Source: Betaproteobacteria bacterium (GTDB taxonomy: Bacteria > Pseudomonadota > Gammaproteobacteria > Burkholderiales > SG8-39). From it: a DNA stretch of 22,273 nt. Positions 1-6,960 of this stretch are shown here, piece by piece (position 1 is the first letter of the stretch; each line of letters begins with the position of its first letter). The stretch covers positions 1 to 22,273 of the forward strand of contig SHXF01000069.1 of NCBI GenBank assembly GCA_009693435.1, read 5' to 3'. Below the pieces are notes generated by a model, which was not told the origin of the DNA, did not search any database, and saw only the letters and a list, made by a program, of their open reading frames with translations. A program made the position numbers and the translations under genes.

Positions 1-69
1 CTGCACCAGAGTCCCCTCGAACAATTCTCCGCTTTCGCTTGTCATCTCGATTCCATCTCGCGTTGTCAT
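1..69 (-). CDS. Possible 5' end of a gene leaving the left edge
   Basis: On the minus strand an ATG at 69 opens 23 codons to the window edge, beginning MTTRDGIEMTSESGELF. A purine-rich AAGAGAG lies just upstream, slightly close to the ATG. A second in-frame ATG at 45 is also possible. The visible part is hydrophilic and acidic and matches no family I recognise. It lies 53 bases downstream of the 40-residue secreted ORF on the same strand, so the two could be co-transcribed. A chance open frame is a real alternative at this length. Confidence 0.3.
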   Translation of the reverse strand, partial: MTTRDGIEMTSESGELFEGTLVQ

Positions 70-122
70 AGCTCTCTTAACGTACCAGCGCTCTAACCGT
101 GGACCAGGTAGTACGGATATTT

Positions 123-245
123 TTATAATTTTTCACAGGCTCTGAGCACGCCGGCGGCATCGTCGGCGGACCATACCGCGCCCGGAACCAGCGCCAAGGC
201 AGCGCAGGTCAGGCTCAATCTGGCGGTCAAGACTTTGCTGTACAT
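123..245 (-). CDS. 40-residue microprotein with signal peptide, possibly a truncated secreted protein
   Basis: An ATG at 245 follows GGGGAAAG at a good ribosome-binding distance. The product starts MYSKVLTARLSLTC, has a hydrophobic core (AALALVPGAVWS) and a plausible signal-peptidase site after AVWSA. Only about 14 residues (DDAAGVLRACEKL) follow before TAA. It is therefore nearly all signal peptide with a tiny mature part holding one Cys. It may be a genuine secreted micropeptide, or the 5' remnant of a longer exported protein. Shifting frame just before the stop extends it by only about 19 residues, so one frameshift does not restore a long gene. No function can be assigned. Confidence 0.4.
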   Translation of the reverse strand: MYSKVLTARLSLTCAALALVPGAVWSADDAAGVLRACEKL

Positions 246-373
246 GATTCTTTCCCCTTTTCAAATCCGGCCTGCTGGCCGGCAAAATGTGCAAACGCTG
301 CGTAAACACCACTCGCTAGGGTTTCTATTCCCCGAAAAACACCGTAAGGGCACTTCTTTATATTCAAATTTTT

Positions 374-439
374 GTCGTTCCCGCGGAGGCGGGAACCCAT
401 GCAATCATAGAGATGGATTCCCGCTTTCGCGGGAATGAC
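374..439. repeat. Pair of dRS3/REP-like palindromes in inverted orientation
   Basis: Two 26-nt arms (374-399 and 414-439) match as inverted copies at 22 of 26 positions, with a 14-nt loop. Each arm contains its own short palindrome of the form (A/G)TTCCC-N8-GGGAA(T/C), at 377-396 and 417-436. This is the dRS3 pattern known from Neisseria and common in other Beta- and Gammaproteobacteria. It starts about 60 bases beyond the stop codon of the methyltransferase on the minus strand, so it could end or stabilise that transcript. No T-tract is seen. Confidence 0.75.
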
Positions 440-498
440 GAATAAGCAGAGATCCCCACAAGGCTACAGTCCGAAAAAGCACCGCAATGGCCGCAAGT

Positions 499-1356
499 TC
501 AGCGCGTCGCCTTCCAGGCGCTTTCCTTGCCGTCTGACGTGACCGTGCCTTCCATCGATGACCCGTTGACCTTGCCGCGGTACTCCGAGGTGCCGGCCAC
601 GAACGTGATTTCACTGCCATTCAGCCTGCCGCTGGCAATGGCCACTGCGTTGCCACCCAGACCGATGGTGCCGCTGAGTTTCTGGAATTCCTGCTTGAAA
701 GCGAGCTCGCCCTGACCGGTCTTCCACTTGCCGTCCACCTTGGCCGGGACGATCCACAAATGTGCGGAACACCAGGTGCTGCAGCCCGCTGCATCGCCGG
801 TCTGGTCCGGTTCCCAGTCGCCCATCTTGAAGGTGTTGGAAACGATGCGCGTGCCCGGCTTCAGCGACAGGATTTTCGGCCGCAGCTTCATGTTGATGTC
901 GGACAGGAGAAACATGGTGATGACGGTGGCCTTGGAGAAGTCGCTCTGGAACAGATCCTGTTTGGCGAACGTCGCGTTGGCCGTCACACCGGCCTTTTCG
1001 GCGTTGCGCTGCGACAGGCTCACCATCTCTGGATTGTACTCTATGCCCTGTGCGCGCGCGCCGCGCCTGGCAGCGGCAATCACCGTGCGGCCATCGCCCG
1101 AGCCCAGGTCGATGACGAAATCCCGCTTGGTCACTTTCGCCATATCGAGCATCTTCTGCACCAGCTCGTCGGGGGTAGGCACCCAAACCACGTCCTTGCC
1201 CGCCTGGCCGGATTGCGGCTCGAATTCTGCCTGCTTGGCCGCCTGCGCCAGCGCGTCGCTTGCGGCGAGCCCCATGGTCAGGGAAAGCGCGCCTGCGAAG
1301 ATCCCTGCGAACACCCCTGTGGTCACCCATTTGCGGGCTATATGCCTTGCGGTCAT
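499..1356 (-). CDS. Exported class I SAM-dependent methyltransferase
   Basis: This is a 285-residue protein predicted to transfer a methyl group from S-adenosylmethionine to an unknown acceptor. Residues 1-38 look like an export signal with a cationic start, a hydrophobic stretch and cleavage near ASDALAQA, so the enzyme is probably periplasmic or membrane-anchored, which is unusual for a SAM enzyme. Motif I is DLGSGDGR at 83-90 and the acidic residue after strand 2 is in GIEYNPE at 104-110. CSTWC at 192-196 is a possible disulfide or metal pair. The last 60 residues are Gly-rich and beta-like (GTIGLGG, GRLNGSEITF), a small domain after the Rossmann fold. The start is supported by AGGAG six bases upstream. 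The 324-base gap and repeats separating it from the GMC gene suggest its own promoter. Methyltransferase fold is well supported; substrate unknown. Confidence 0.85.
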   Translation of the reverse strand: MTARHIARKWVTTGVFAGIFAGALSLTMGLAASDALAQAAKQAEFEPQSGQAGKDVVWVPTPDELVQKMLDMAKVTKRDFVIDLGSGDGRTVIAAARRGARAQGIEYNPEMVSLSQRNAEKAGVTANATFAKQDLFQSDFSKATVITMFLLSDINMKLRPKILSLKPGTRIVSNTFKMGDWEPDQTGDAAGCSTWCSAHLWIVPAKVDGKWKTGQGELAFKQEFQKLSGTIGLGGNAVAIASGRLNGSEITFVAGTSEYRGKVNGSSMEGTVTSDGKESAWKATR

Positions 1357-1496
1357 TCCTATCTCCTGGTCAAAGTGCGGAAAACGCCGTGCGCTGAACG
1401 GCCTCGAGAATCGAGGGGCGCATTTTAACCGTACCGGGAAAAAAGGGATAAGAGGGAACTGGCGCTTACTTGACGCTTATGTCTGGACCGGGCGCA

Positions 1497-1563
1497 GGTT
1501 GGCGGTGGGCTTAGCGAGCCCGCGCAGCATCGCTGTTGGGGTTCGCTAAGCTCACCGCCAACC
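1497..1563. repeat. Long inverted repeat (23-nt arms, 21-nt loop)
   Basis: Arms 1497-1519 and 1541-1563 pair at 21 of 23 positions. The arm core resembles a dispersed palindrome of the form GGGGTGAGCGCAGCGAACCCC, relatives of which occur at 1605-1629 and 9103-9123 in this window. It lies between the start of the methyltransferase gene and the stop of the GMC gene, both on the minus strand, so it could act as a terminator-like or RNA-stability element after the GMC gene. No U-tract follows. Confidence 0.7.
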
Positions 1564-1660
1564 GACACACGTTGCTCGCTGCACTAACGGCCAACCTGCA
1601 CGAATTGCTCGCTGCGCTCACCCCAACTTGCACAAGTTGCTTGATGCAGTGCCATTCGGA
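1542..1660. repeat. Imperfect 30-33-nt tandem units
   Basis: Starting at 1542, 1572, 1605 and 1637 there are diverged copies of a unit that begins TTGCTCGCTGC and ends in CAACYTGCAC. Spacing is 30, 33 and 32 bases. The first unit overlaps the right arm of the inverted repeat, so the array seems to have grown out of that palindrome. Plus-strand reading gives a repetitive peptide (LLAALTAN), but without a ribosome-binding site or family resemblance. I read this as non-coding repeat DNA filling the 1357-1680 gap. Confidence 0.45.
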
Positions 1661-1680
1661 CAAGACGGTGCGTCGGCACA

Positions 1681-3303
1681 TCACGACAGAAGCGCACTGC
1701 CCGACAGGAGCGCACTGCCCCGCTCGGCGATCATCAGCGTCGGGGAATTGGTATTGCCCGAGGTGATGCGCGGCATCACCGATGCATCGATGATGCGCAG
1801 CCTGTCGATGCCGCGCACCGCCAGGCGGGGCGTGACCACCGCCATCGGATCGGACTCCAGGCCCATCTTGCAGGTGCCCACCGGATGAAAAATGGTGGTG
1901 CCGACGTTGCCTGCGGCTTCGACCAGCTGCGCGTCGGTCTCGTAGGCGGGGCCGGGCAGAAACTCCTCCGGTTCATAGCGGCGCAGCGCGTCGCTGCCCG
2001 TGACGATGCGCCGCGTCAGCCGCAGCGCCGTCGCGGCGATGGCGCGGTCATCTTCGGTGGAGAGGTAGTTCAGGCGGATGGCGGGGTGCATGCGCGGATC
2101 GACATTGCGGATGCGCACCTGACCGCGCGAGCTCGGCCGCAGGTTGCACACGCTGGCGGTAAAGGCATCGAAGGCGTGCAGCGGATCGCCGAACTTGTCC
2201 AGCGACAGCGGCTGCACGTGGTATTCGAGATTCGGTGTGTCTTGACCGGGATCGGAGCGCACGAACGCGCCCAGTTGCGAGGGCGCCATGGTGAGCGGGC
2301 CGGTGCGGTGCAGCGCGTATTCCAGGCCCAGCTTCGCCTTGCCCCACAGACTCTGAACCATGGTGTTCAGGGTGCGCACGTGCTTCACCTTGAAGGCCAT
2401 GCGCAGTTGCAAGTGGTCCTGCAGGTTTTCGCCGACGCCGGGCAGATCATGCGCCACCGCGATGCCGAGCGATTGCAGCAGCGCCCCCGGTCCTATCCCC
2501 GACAACTGCAGGATCTGCGGCGAGCCGATCGCACCCGCGGACAGTATCGTTTCGCGCCTCGCTTCGACGTAACGCTCGCGCGTGCCCTGCAGGAATTCGA
2601 CGCCGGTGCAGACACGGCCGGCCATGCGCAGTTTTTTCACCAGGCAATTCGTCAGCACTGTAAGGTTTTTTCGCCCGACTGCCGGCTTGAGAAACGCTTT
2701 GGTGGCGTTCCAGCGTACTCCGCGACGCTGGTTCACTTCGAATTTCGCGCAGCCTGCGTTGTCGCCGCGATTGAAGTCGTCTATCGTCGCAATGCCGGCT
2801 TGCGCAGCCGCGTCGCGGAATGCGTCGAGGATCTCCCAGGACAATCGCTGCTGCTCCACGCGCCATTCGCCGCCTGCGCCGTGGTGCTCGCCCGCGCCGC
2901 GCCACGAGTCCTCGGTCTTGCGGAACAGGGGCAGCACGTTCTCCCAGGCCCAGCCGCGGTCGCCGGTGAGCCGCGCCCACTCGTCGTAATCGCGCGACTG
3001 CCCCCGCAGGTAAAGCATGGCGTTGATGGACGAGCAGCCGCCCAGCACCTTGCCGCGCGCATACAGGATGGAGCGGCCGTTCAGTCCCGGATCGGGCTCG
3101 GTCTTGTAGCACCAGTCGGTGCGCGGGTTGCCGATGCAGTAGAGATAGCCGACCGGGATGTGGATCCAGATGTAATTGTCGCGCCCGCCCGCTTCCAGCA
3201 ACAGCACGCTCGCCTCCGGATTGGCGGACAGGCGATTGGCCAGCAGGCAGCCCGCCGTGCCTCCGCCGATGATGATGTAATCGTATGCGCCTGCTGCCTG
3301 CAT
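1681..3303 (-). CDS. GMC-family FAD-dependent oxidoreductase (choline/alcohol dehydrogenase type)
   Basis: This 540-residue flavoprotein is predicted to oxidise an alcohol to an aldehyde or acid. The FAD-binding motif is IIGGGTAGCLLANRL at 11-25, with the ribose-binding LLLEAGG after it. GMC signature 1 is at 83-105 (ARGKVLGGCSSINAMLYLRG) and signature 2 is GAIGSPQILQLSGIG in mid-protein. The catalytic pair is His473 in HPVGTCKMG and Asn517 in SGNTNSPT; their 44-residue spacing is the same as in choline oxidase. There is no signal peptide. The start has GGGGAG six bases upstream. It follows the CoA-transferase gene by 63 bases and is probably the last gene of the Bug-lyase-transferase operon. 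Its C-terminus carries an odd duplicated GSALLS. The family is secure, the substrate is not. Confidence 0.9.
   Translation of the reverse strand: MQAAGAYDYIIIGGGTAGCLLANRLSANPEASVLLLEAGGRDNYIWIHIPVGYLYCIGNPRTDWCYKTEPDPGLNGRSILYARGKVLGGCSSINAMLYLRGQSRDYDEWARLTGDRGWAWENVLPLFRKTEDSWRGAGEHHGAGGEWRVEQQRLSWEILDAFRDAAAQAGIATIDDFNRGDNAGCAKFEVNQRRGVRWNATKAFLKPAVGRKNLTVLTNCLVKKLRMAGRVCTGVEFLQGTRERYVEARRETILSAGAIGSPQILQLSGIGPGALLQSLGIAVAHDLPGVGENLQDHLQLRMAFKVKHVRTLNTMVQSLWGKAKLGLEYALHRTGPLTMAPSQLGAFVRSDPGQDTPNLEYHVQPLSLDKFGDPLHAFDAFTASVCNLRPSSRGQVRIRNVDPRMHPAIRLNYLSTEDDRAIAATALRLTRRIVTGSDALRRYEPEEFLPGPAYETDAQLVEAAGNVGTTIFHPVGTCKMGLESDPMAVVTPRLAVRGIDRLRIIDASVMPRITSGNTNSPTLMIAERGSALLSGSALLS
1684..1719. 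repeat. 18-bp tandem duplication at the GMC gene 3' end
   Basis: 1684-1701 and 1702-1719 are tandem 18-mers identical at 17 of 18 positions. They add a second GSALLS hexapeptide immediately before the stop codon of the oxidoreductase. The in-frame length and near-identity point to a recent slippage or unequal-crossover event. Confidence 0.9.
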
Positions 3304-3366
3304 TCTGGCTCCCCTGTGCCAGCCCGTTGCAAGACTAATTTTGCAACGGACTCCAGCAAGATGGCT

Positions 3367-4551
3367 CTACGCGCCGATCACTCCGGCGGCCCGCAGGTTT
3401 TCGCATGCCGCGCAGTCGTACCCGAGTGCCGCCAGGATATCGGCTGTGTGCTCCCCGAGCACCGGCGGCGCGAATCGCGTTTCCTGGCGTTCGCCGTCAA
3501 TGAGCACCGGGTTATGGATTGCCGTGAACGTACCCATTTGCGGATGCTGGACGTCATGGAACGTGCCGCGATGTCTGACCTGGGGATCGTTCGGCACATC
3601 GGCGATGGTGTGAATGGGCGCGTGTGGAACGTCGTGCTGCTCGAGACGAGGAATCCAGTAGGCGCGCTCTCGCTTGGCGAATTCCGCCGCGAGCGCGGTC
3701 CGTAGCGCCACGTAGTTCTCGACCCGGCCCATGCGCGTTGCGAAGCGCGGATCGCGCGCGAGTTCGGGACTATCCATCGCCACTTGTAACCCGTCCCAGA
3801 ATTTCGTTGGAGAAGACAGATGCACGCCCAGCAGTTTGCCGTCGCCGCAGCGGAAGAAATACGCCTGCGACGTCGAAACCCGTGAGAACGGCCCCGGTAT
3901 GCTTCCCGACTGCATGTAGTTGGCAAACAGATCGGGAATGAAAGCGATGCTGGCCTCCAGCATGTTCACTTCCACCCGCCCCCCTTTTCCGGTCCGACCA
4001 CGTCTTACCAGGGCGGCGAGAATGCCGTAGGTCGCGTTCATTCCGGACACATTGTCGATGAACGTCGGCCCCCGGATATCGAATGAGTTGTCGTCTACGA
4101 ACAGGCTCGCCATGCCCGAGAGCGCCAGTCCCACGGTATCGTACGATGGCCGGTCGGCGTAGGGACCGTCCGGACCAAATCCGGTGATGGTGGCGTGCAC
4201 CAGCCCGGGATTGGCGGCCGCCAGGGTCTGCGCGTCCAGCCCCAGGCGTTCCATGACGCCGGGCCGGTAGTTTTCGATCAGGATGTCCGTCTGTTCGATC
4301 AGCTTGAGCGCGATCTCACGGCCCGCCTTGCTTTTCAACTCCAGCGTCATGCTGCGCTTGTTGCGGTTGTAAGCCATGAAATGCGCGCTGTACAAACCGC
4401 CGCGGAAGTTCCGGAAGGGATCTCCGCCCGCCGGCCTTTCCACCTTGATCACGTCGGCACCGAGATCGGCCAGCAACATCCCGGCGAGTGGCGCGGTGAT
4501 CATGGAGCCCAGTTCGACTACGCGAACTCCCATCAGGGACTGATCGGACAT
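3367..4551 (-). CDS. CaiB/BaiF family (class III) CoA-transferase
   Basis: This 394-residue protein moves CoA between carboxylic acids, usually from succinyl-CoA to an imported acid. The N-terminal GVRVVELGSMITAPLAG is the class hallmark, followed by LADLGADVIKVERP (28-40). NRNKRSMTLEL and LIENYRPGVMERLGL are further family blocks. The catalytic Asp is predicted at 166 in PTFIDNVSGMNATYG, matching Asp169 of formyl-CoA transferase. Length fits the family. It starts 28 bases after the CitE-like lyase stop and precedes the GMC gene, so it shares their transcript. Pairing a class III transferase with a CitE-like lyase is known for malate, citramalate and itaconate-type pathways: the transferase makes the acyl-CoA that the lyase cleaves. 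Substrate here is inferred only. Confidence 0.92.
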   Translation of the reverse strand: MSDQSLMGVRVVELGSMITAPLAGMLLADLGADVIKVERPAGGDPFRNFRGGLYSAHFMAYNRNKRSMTLELKSKAGREIALKLIEQTDILIENYRPGVMERLGLDAQTLAAANPGLVHATITGFGPDGPYADRPSYDTVGLALSGMASLFVDDNSFDIRGPTFIDNVSGMNATYGILAALVRRGRTGKGGRVEVNMLEASIAFIPDLFANYMQSGSIPGPFSRVSTSQAYFFRCGDGKLLGVHLSSPTKFWDGLQVAMDSPELARDPRFATRMGRVENYVALRTALAAEFAKRERAYWIPRLEQHDVPHAPIHTIADVPNDPQVRHRGTFHDVQHPQMGTFTAIHNPVLIDGERQETRFAPPVLGEHTADILAALGYDCAACENLRAAGVIGA

Positions 4552-4579
4552 ATTGCCGTTCTCTACCTTTGTTCGGGCG

Positions 4580-5494
4580 CTAGTTCAGGTCCGGAAATGC
4601 CGCAGTCTGCTTCAGCATCTCGCGAGCGTGATTCAAATGGGCGATGTCCATCATCTTCCCCTCGTAGACGACTGCCGAGGTACCCTCCCTCTGGGCTTTT
4701 TCGACCGCGGCGACCAGTCCCTTCCAATACACGATTTCCGCTTTGGACGGGCCATAGATTTCGTTCGCAAGTTCAACGTGGCTCGGGTGGATGAGGCTGA
4801 CTCCGGTGTAGCCGAAATTCCGCAACCGTTCTGCCCGTGCGCGCACTGTCTCGAGGTCGTGAATGGGGTCGGTCACCAGACCCGAGTGGGGGTGGGCGAT
4901 GCCGGCGGCGCGCGCGTCCACAACGAGCTTGCCGAAGATATAGGCAGTCTCCAGAAAACTGGTCTCGCGGTAGCCGACCGACAGGGCCATGTCGCCGACA
5001 CTGCCGCCCGAACAGGCATTGAGGTACCCCACGCGCGACGCACCCATCGCAATCTCATACGCGTTGCGCACGCCTTGTGCGCTCTCAATGAGCGGCATCA
5101 GGAAGATCTGCCCGACCGGCAAGCCCGCTCGCTGTTCCAGCTTGCTCATGACGGCGTCGAGCGTACGCACCGTGTCCGCATCGTCGGTCTTGGGAACCTG
5201 GACGCCGAAAAGGCCCGGCGCGACGATGGCTTCGAGGTCGTCCCCCGCCATGCCGGTCTGCAAGGCATTGATGCGCACCAGCAGGCGCGGCCTGGCGCGA
5301 TTGCCCATCTCATCGATGGCCTGGCGAATCGTCTTGCGGCTGCCGATTTTAAGGTCCGGCGGGACGGAGTCCTCGAGATCGAAAATCAACGCATCGGGCC
5401 CGTAGCCCGGCGCTTTGCGCATCCAGTCCGGCTTGTTCCCGGGAACGAAAAGCATCGAGCGCATGGGAGGCTGCGGAGGGCGGTTCAATATCAT
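4580..5494 (-). CDS. HpcH/HpaI aldolase, citrate lyase beta-subunit-like (CitE-like)
   Basis: This 304-residue TIM-barrel lyase is predicted to cleave a 3-hydroxyacyl-CoA such as malyl-CoA or citramalyl-CoA, using a divalent metal. Visible family blocks are RSMLFVPGNKPD near residue 12, DALIFDLEDSVPP (34-46), the Arg-Asn block LLVRINAL (R74, N76), MPLIESAQG with the metal-ligand Glu137, and GGSVGDMALSVG with Asp168. GVSLIHPSHVELAN closes the barrel. The ATG at 5494 is preferred because AGGAAAA lies eight bases upstream; an in-frame TTG at 5530 would add 12 residues. It sits 90 bases after the Bug gene and 28 bases before the CoA-transferase. Stand-alone CitE-like proteins without CitF or CitD are common and generally do not work in citrate fermentation. 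Confidence 0.9.
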   Translation of the reverse strand: MILNRPPQPPMRSMLFVPGNKPDWMRKAPGYGPDALIFDLEDSVPPDLKIGSRKTIRQAIDEMGNRARPRLLVRINALQTGMAGDDLEAIVAPGLFGVQVPKTDDADTVRTLDAVMSKLEQRAGLPVGQIFLMPLIESAQGVRNAYEIAMGASRVGYLNACSGGSVGDMALSVGYRETSFLETAYIFGKLVVDARAAGIAHPHSGLVTDPIHDLETVRARAERLRNFGYTGVSLIHPSHVELANEIYGPSKAEIVYWKGLVAAVEKAQREGTSAVVYEGKMMDIAHLNHAREMLKQTAAFPDLN

Positions 5495-5584
5495 GGAATT
5501 TTCCTGTTGGGCGGTTCTGCCTTGTTGCAACCGATGGTTTCGCCAGATTGAAAAGAAATCGCATGCTTCGCAGAGACACGACTG

Positions 5585-6595
5585 CTATTGCGCCTGGATG
5601 CCGGCTGTCTTGATGACTTGCGCCCAGTGCGCGGTTTCCGTCCGGATCTGCGCGGCAAACGCTTCCGGCGACAGGCTGAGCGGTGTGGCGCCGAGTGCGG
5701 CGAGCCTCGCGCGCGTATCGGGATCAGACAGCGCTTTCGAAACGTCATCGCGCAACTTCGCCAGAATTTCCCCGGGCGTTCCCGCAGGCGCGAACAGCCC
5801 GCCCCACTGATCGACTTCAAACCCCGGAAAACCGGATTCGGCGATCGTCGGCAGTTCGGGCACGAGGGACGACCGCTTGATGCTGGTAACGGCAAGCGCC
5901 TTCAGTTTGCCCGCGCGCGCCAGGGGCATCACATTTATCCCGTGAACGGTAAATGCCGCCTCGCCGCTCAGCACGGCCATGGTCATGCCCGGACCGCCCT
6001 TGTAGGGGATGTGGACGACATCCAGCCCCGCCCTGAACTTGAACAATTCCGCCGCAAGATGGGGCGGCGTCCCGCTTCCGGGCGACGCGTAATTGAGCTT
6101 GCCCGGCCGGCTCCTGATGTAATCGACGAGTTCGGAAACCGAGTTGACCGGCAGCGTAGCCCCGGTGACCAGAAGCTGGGGCGCCGACCATATCGTGGTC
6201 ACCGGGACTAGATCCTTCGCAGGATCGAACGGCATCTTCGCGTACAGCGACACATTGATGACGATCGGTCCGTTCGAACTCAGCATCAGGGTATAGCCGT
6301 CGGGATTCGATTTGGCCACGACATCCGCGCCGACGTTGCCGGCAGCGCCCGGCCGGTTTTCAACCACGGCGGGCTGGTCCCAGTACCTGGAGAGATTCGG
6401 CGCGACGATGCGCGCAACCGAATCGGCCGGCCCGCCGGGGGCATAGGGCACGATGATCTTGACCGGCTTGGCCGGATAGGTCTGCGCCGAAGCAATTGAC
6501 AACATCGCTGACAGCGCGAGCGCGAGAACGGTCTGACCCGAGCCGGATCGCGCCTGTTTGCCGAGATGCAAACCTGGAGCAGCGTTGGCGCGCAT
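5585..6595 (-). CDS. Bug/TctC-family periplasmic solute-binding protein
   Basis: This 336-residue protein is a periplasmic receptor, normally for a carboxylate or similar small polar acid. The signal peptide cleaves near SIASA-Q38. Mature-domain hallmarks are YPAKPVKIIVPYAPGGPAD, ENRPGAAGNVGADVVAKSNPDG, and later HIPYKGGPGMTMAVLSGE and ELPTIAESGFPG, in the standard order. No TctA or TctB membrane partner is nearby, as is typical of orphan Bug proteins. It is the first gene of the operon with the CitE-like lyase, CoA-transferase and GMC enzyme, so it probably captures their substrate. The start at 6595 lacks its own strong ribosome-binding site and lies 2 bases after a short leader ORF, which suggests coupled initiation. 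Confidence 0.93.
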   Translation of the reverse strand: MRANAAPGLHLGKQARSGSGQTVLALALSAMLSIASAQTYPAKPVKIIVPYAPGGPADSVARIVAPNLSRYWDQPAVVENRPGAAGNVGADVVAKSNPDGYTLMLSSNGPIVINVSLYAKMPFDPAKDLVPVTTIWSAPQLLVTGATLPVNSVSELVDYIRSRPGKLNYASPGSGTPPHLAAELFKFRAGLDVVHIPYKGGPGMTMAVLSGEAAFTVHGINVMPLARAGKLKALAVTSIKRSSLVPELPTIAESGFPGFEVDQWGGLFAPAGTPGEILAKLRDDVSKALSDPDTRARLAALGATPLSLSPEAFAAQIRTETAHWAQVIKTAGIQAQ

Positions 6596-6597
6596 CG

Positions 6598-6639
6598 TCA
6601 GCCCGCACGATTCTTCGACGGAAAACAGTTCTGACCCAT
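6598..6639 (-). CDS. Putative 13-residue leader peptide upstream of Bug
   Basis: A perfect AAGGAG (6648-6653) stands eight bases before an ATG at 6639. That frame reads MGQNCFPSKNRAG and stops with TGA two bases before the Bug ATG, in a different frame. This is the best ribosome-binding site in the region, while the Bug start has none of its own. The simplest reading is a leader ORF whose translation feeds ribosomes to Bug. Alternatives are a sequencing or natural frameshift joining the two, or chance. The peptide has no obvious run of regulatory codons. Confidence 0.35.
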   Translation of the reverse strand: MGQNCFPSKNRAG

Positions 6640-6960
6640 CCTTGGAACTCCTTACGATTCACCGGAATCGCGCTTGCCGCCAATCTGCGCTTGTTTCGCG
6701 TTGCTGTTGCGCCTTTATGGACCCGTGATCTCGGTCGTTCAGCGACGCCTCGGCATATCGTTTAAACAGGCTGGACAAATAGTAGCCGAACTATCTGGCG
6801 GATGTTACGGCATCGAACCGTTGCAAACGGGCGGCGCACGCGCGCGTAGGGCAGACCTTTCTGCGAGAGCACGGCGTTGGCGTGCAGGCGCGCGTTGTCT
6901 CTTCCCGGTCCGGCTGCTACTGTATTGGCGAATCAATCGCAACAAAGGACAGCCCACATC
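6640..6960. other. Divergent intergenic region between the Bug operon and nicX-like gene
   Basis: About 320 bases separate the leader ORF on the minus strand from the NicX-like start on the plus strand. The region must hold the outward promoters for both units. It includes an AT-richer patch at 6755-6805 and the ribosome-binding site of the minus operon. I see no convincing operator palindrome and no regulator gene. Confidence 0.5.
6895..6923 (+). promoter_or_regulatory. Weak candidate promoter for the nicX-like gene
   Basis: TTGTCT (6895-6900) and TACTGT (6918-6923) are separated by exactly 17 bases and lie 38 bases before the start codon. The hexamers match the sigma-70 consensus only partly (4 and 3 of 6), so spacing is the main support. 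Confidence 0.28.

Noticed and set aside
1536..1766. Repetitive 76-residue plus-strand peptide
   Set aside because: It is a product of the tandem repeat units, lacks a ribosome-binding site and overlaps the GMC gene end.
1885..3705. A 606-codon open frame on the plus strand
   Set aside because: It lies antisense to the GMC oxidoreductase and the CoA-transferase end. Its product is Arg/Ala/His-rich with no family motif, as expected for a GC-rich shadow frame.
6755..6805. Operator for a missing regulator in the Bug/nicX-like divergent region
   Set aside because: The patch is AT-richer, but I could find no convincing inverted or direct repeat in it.
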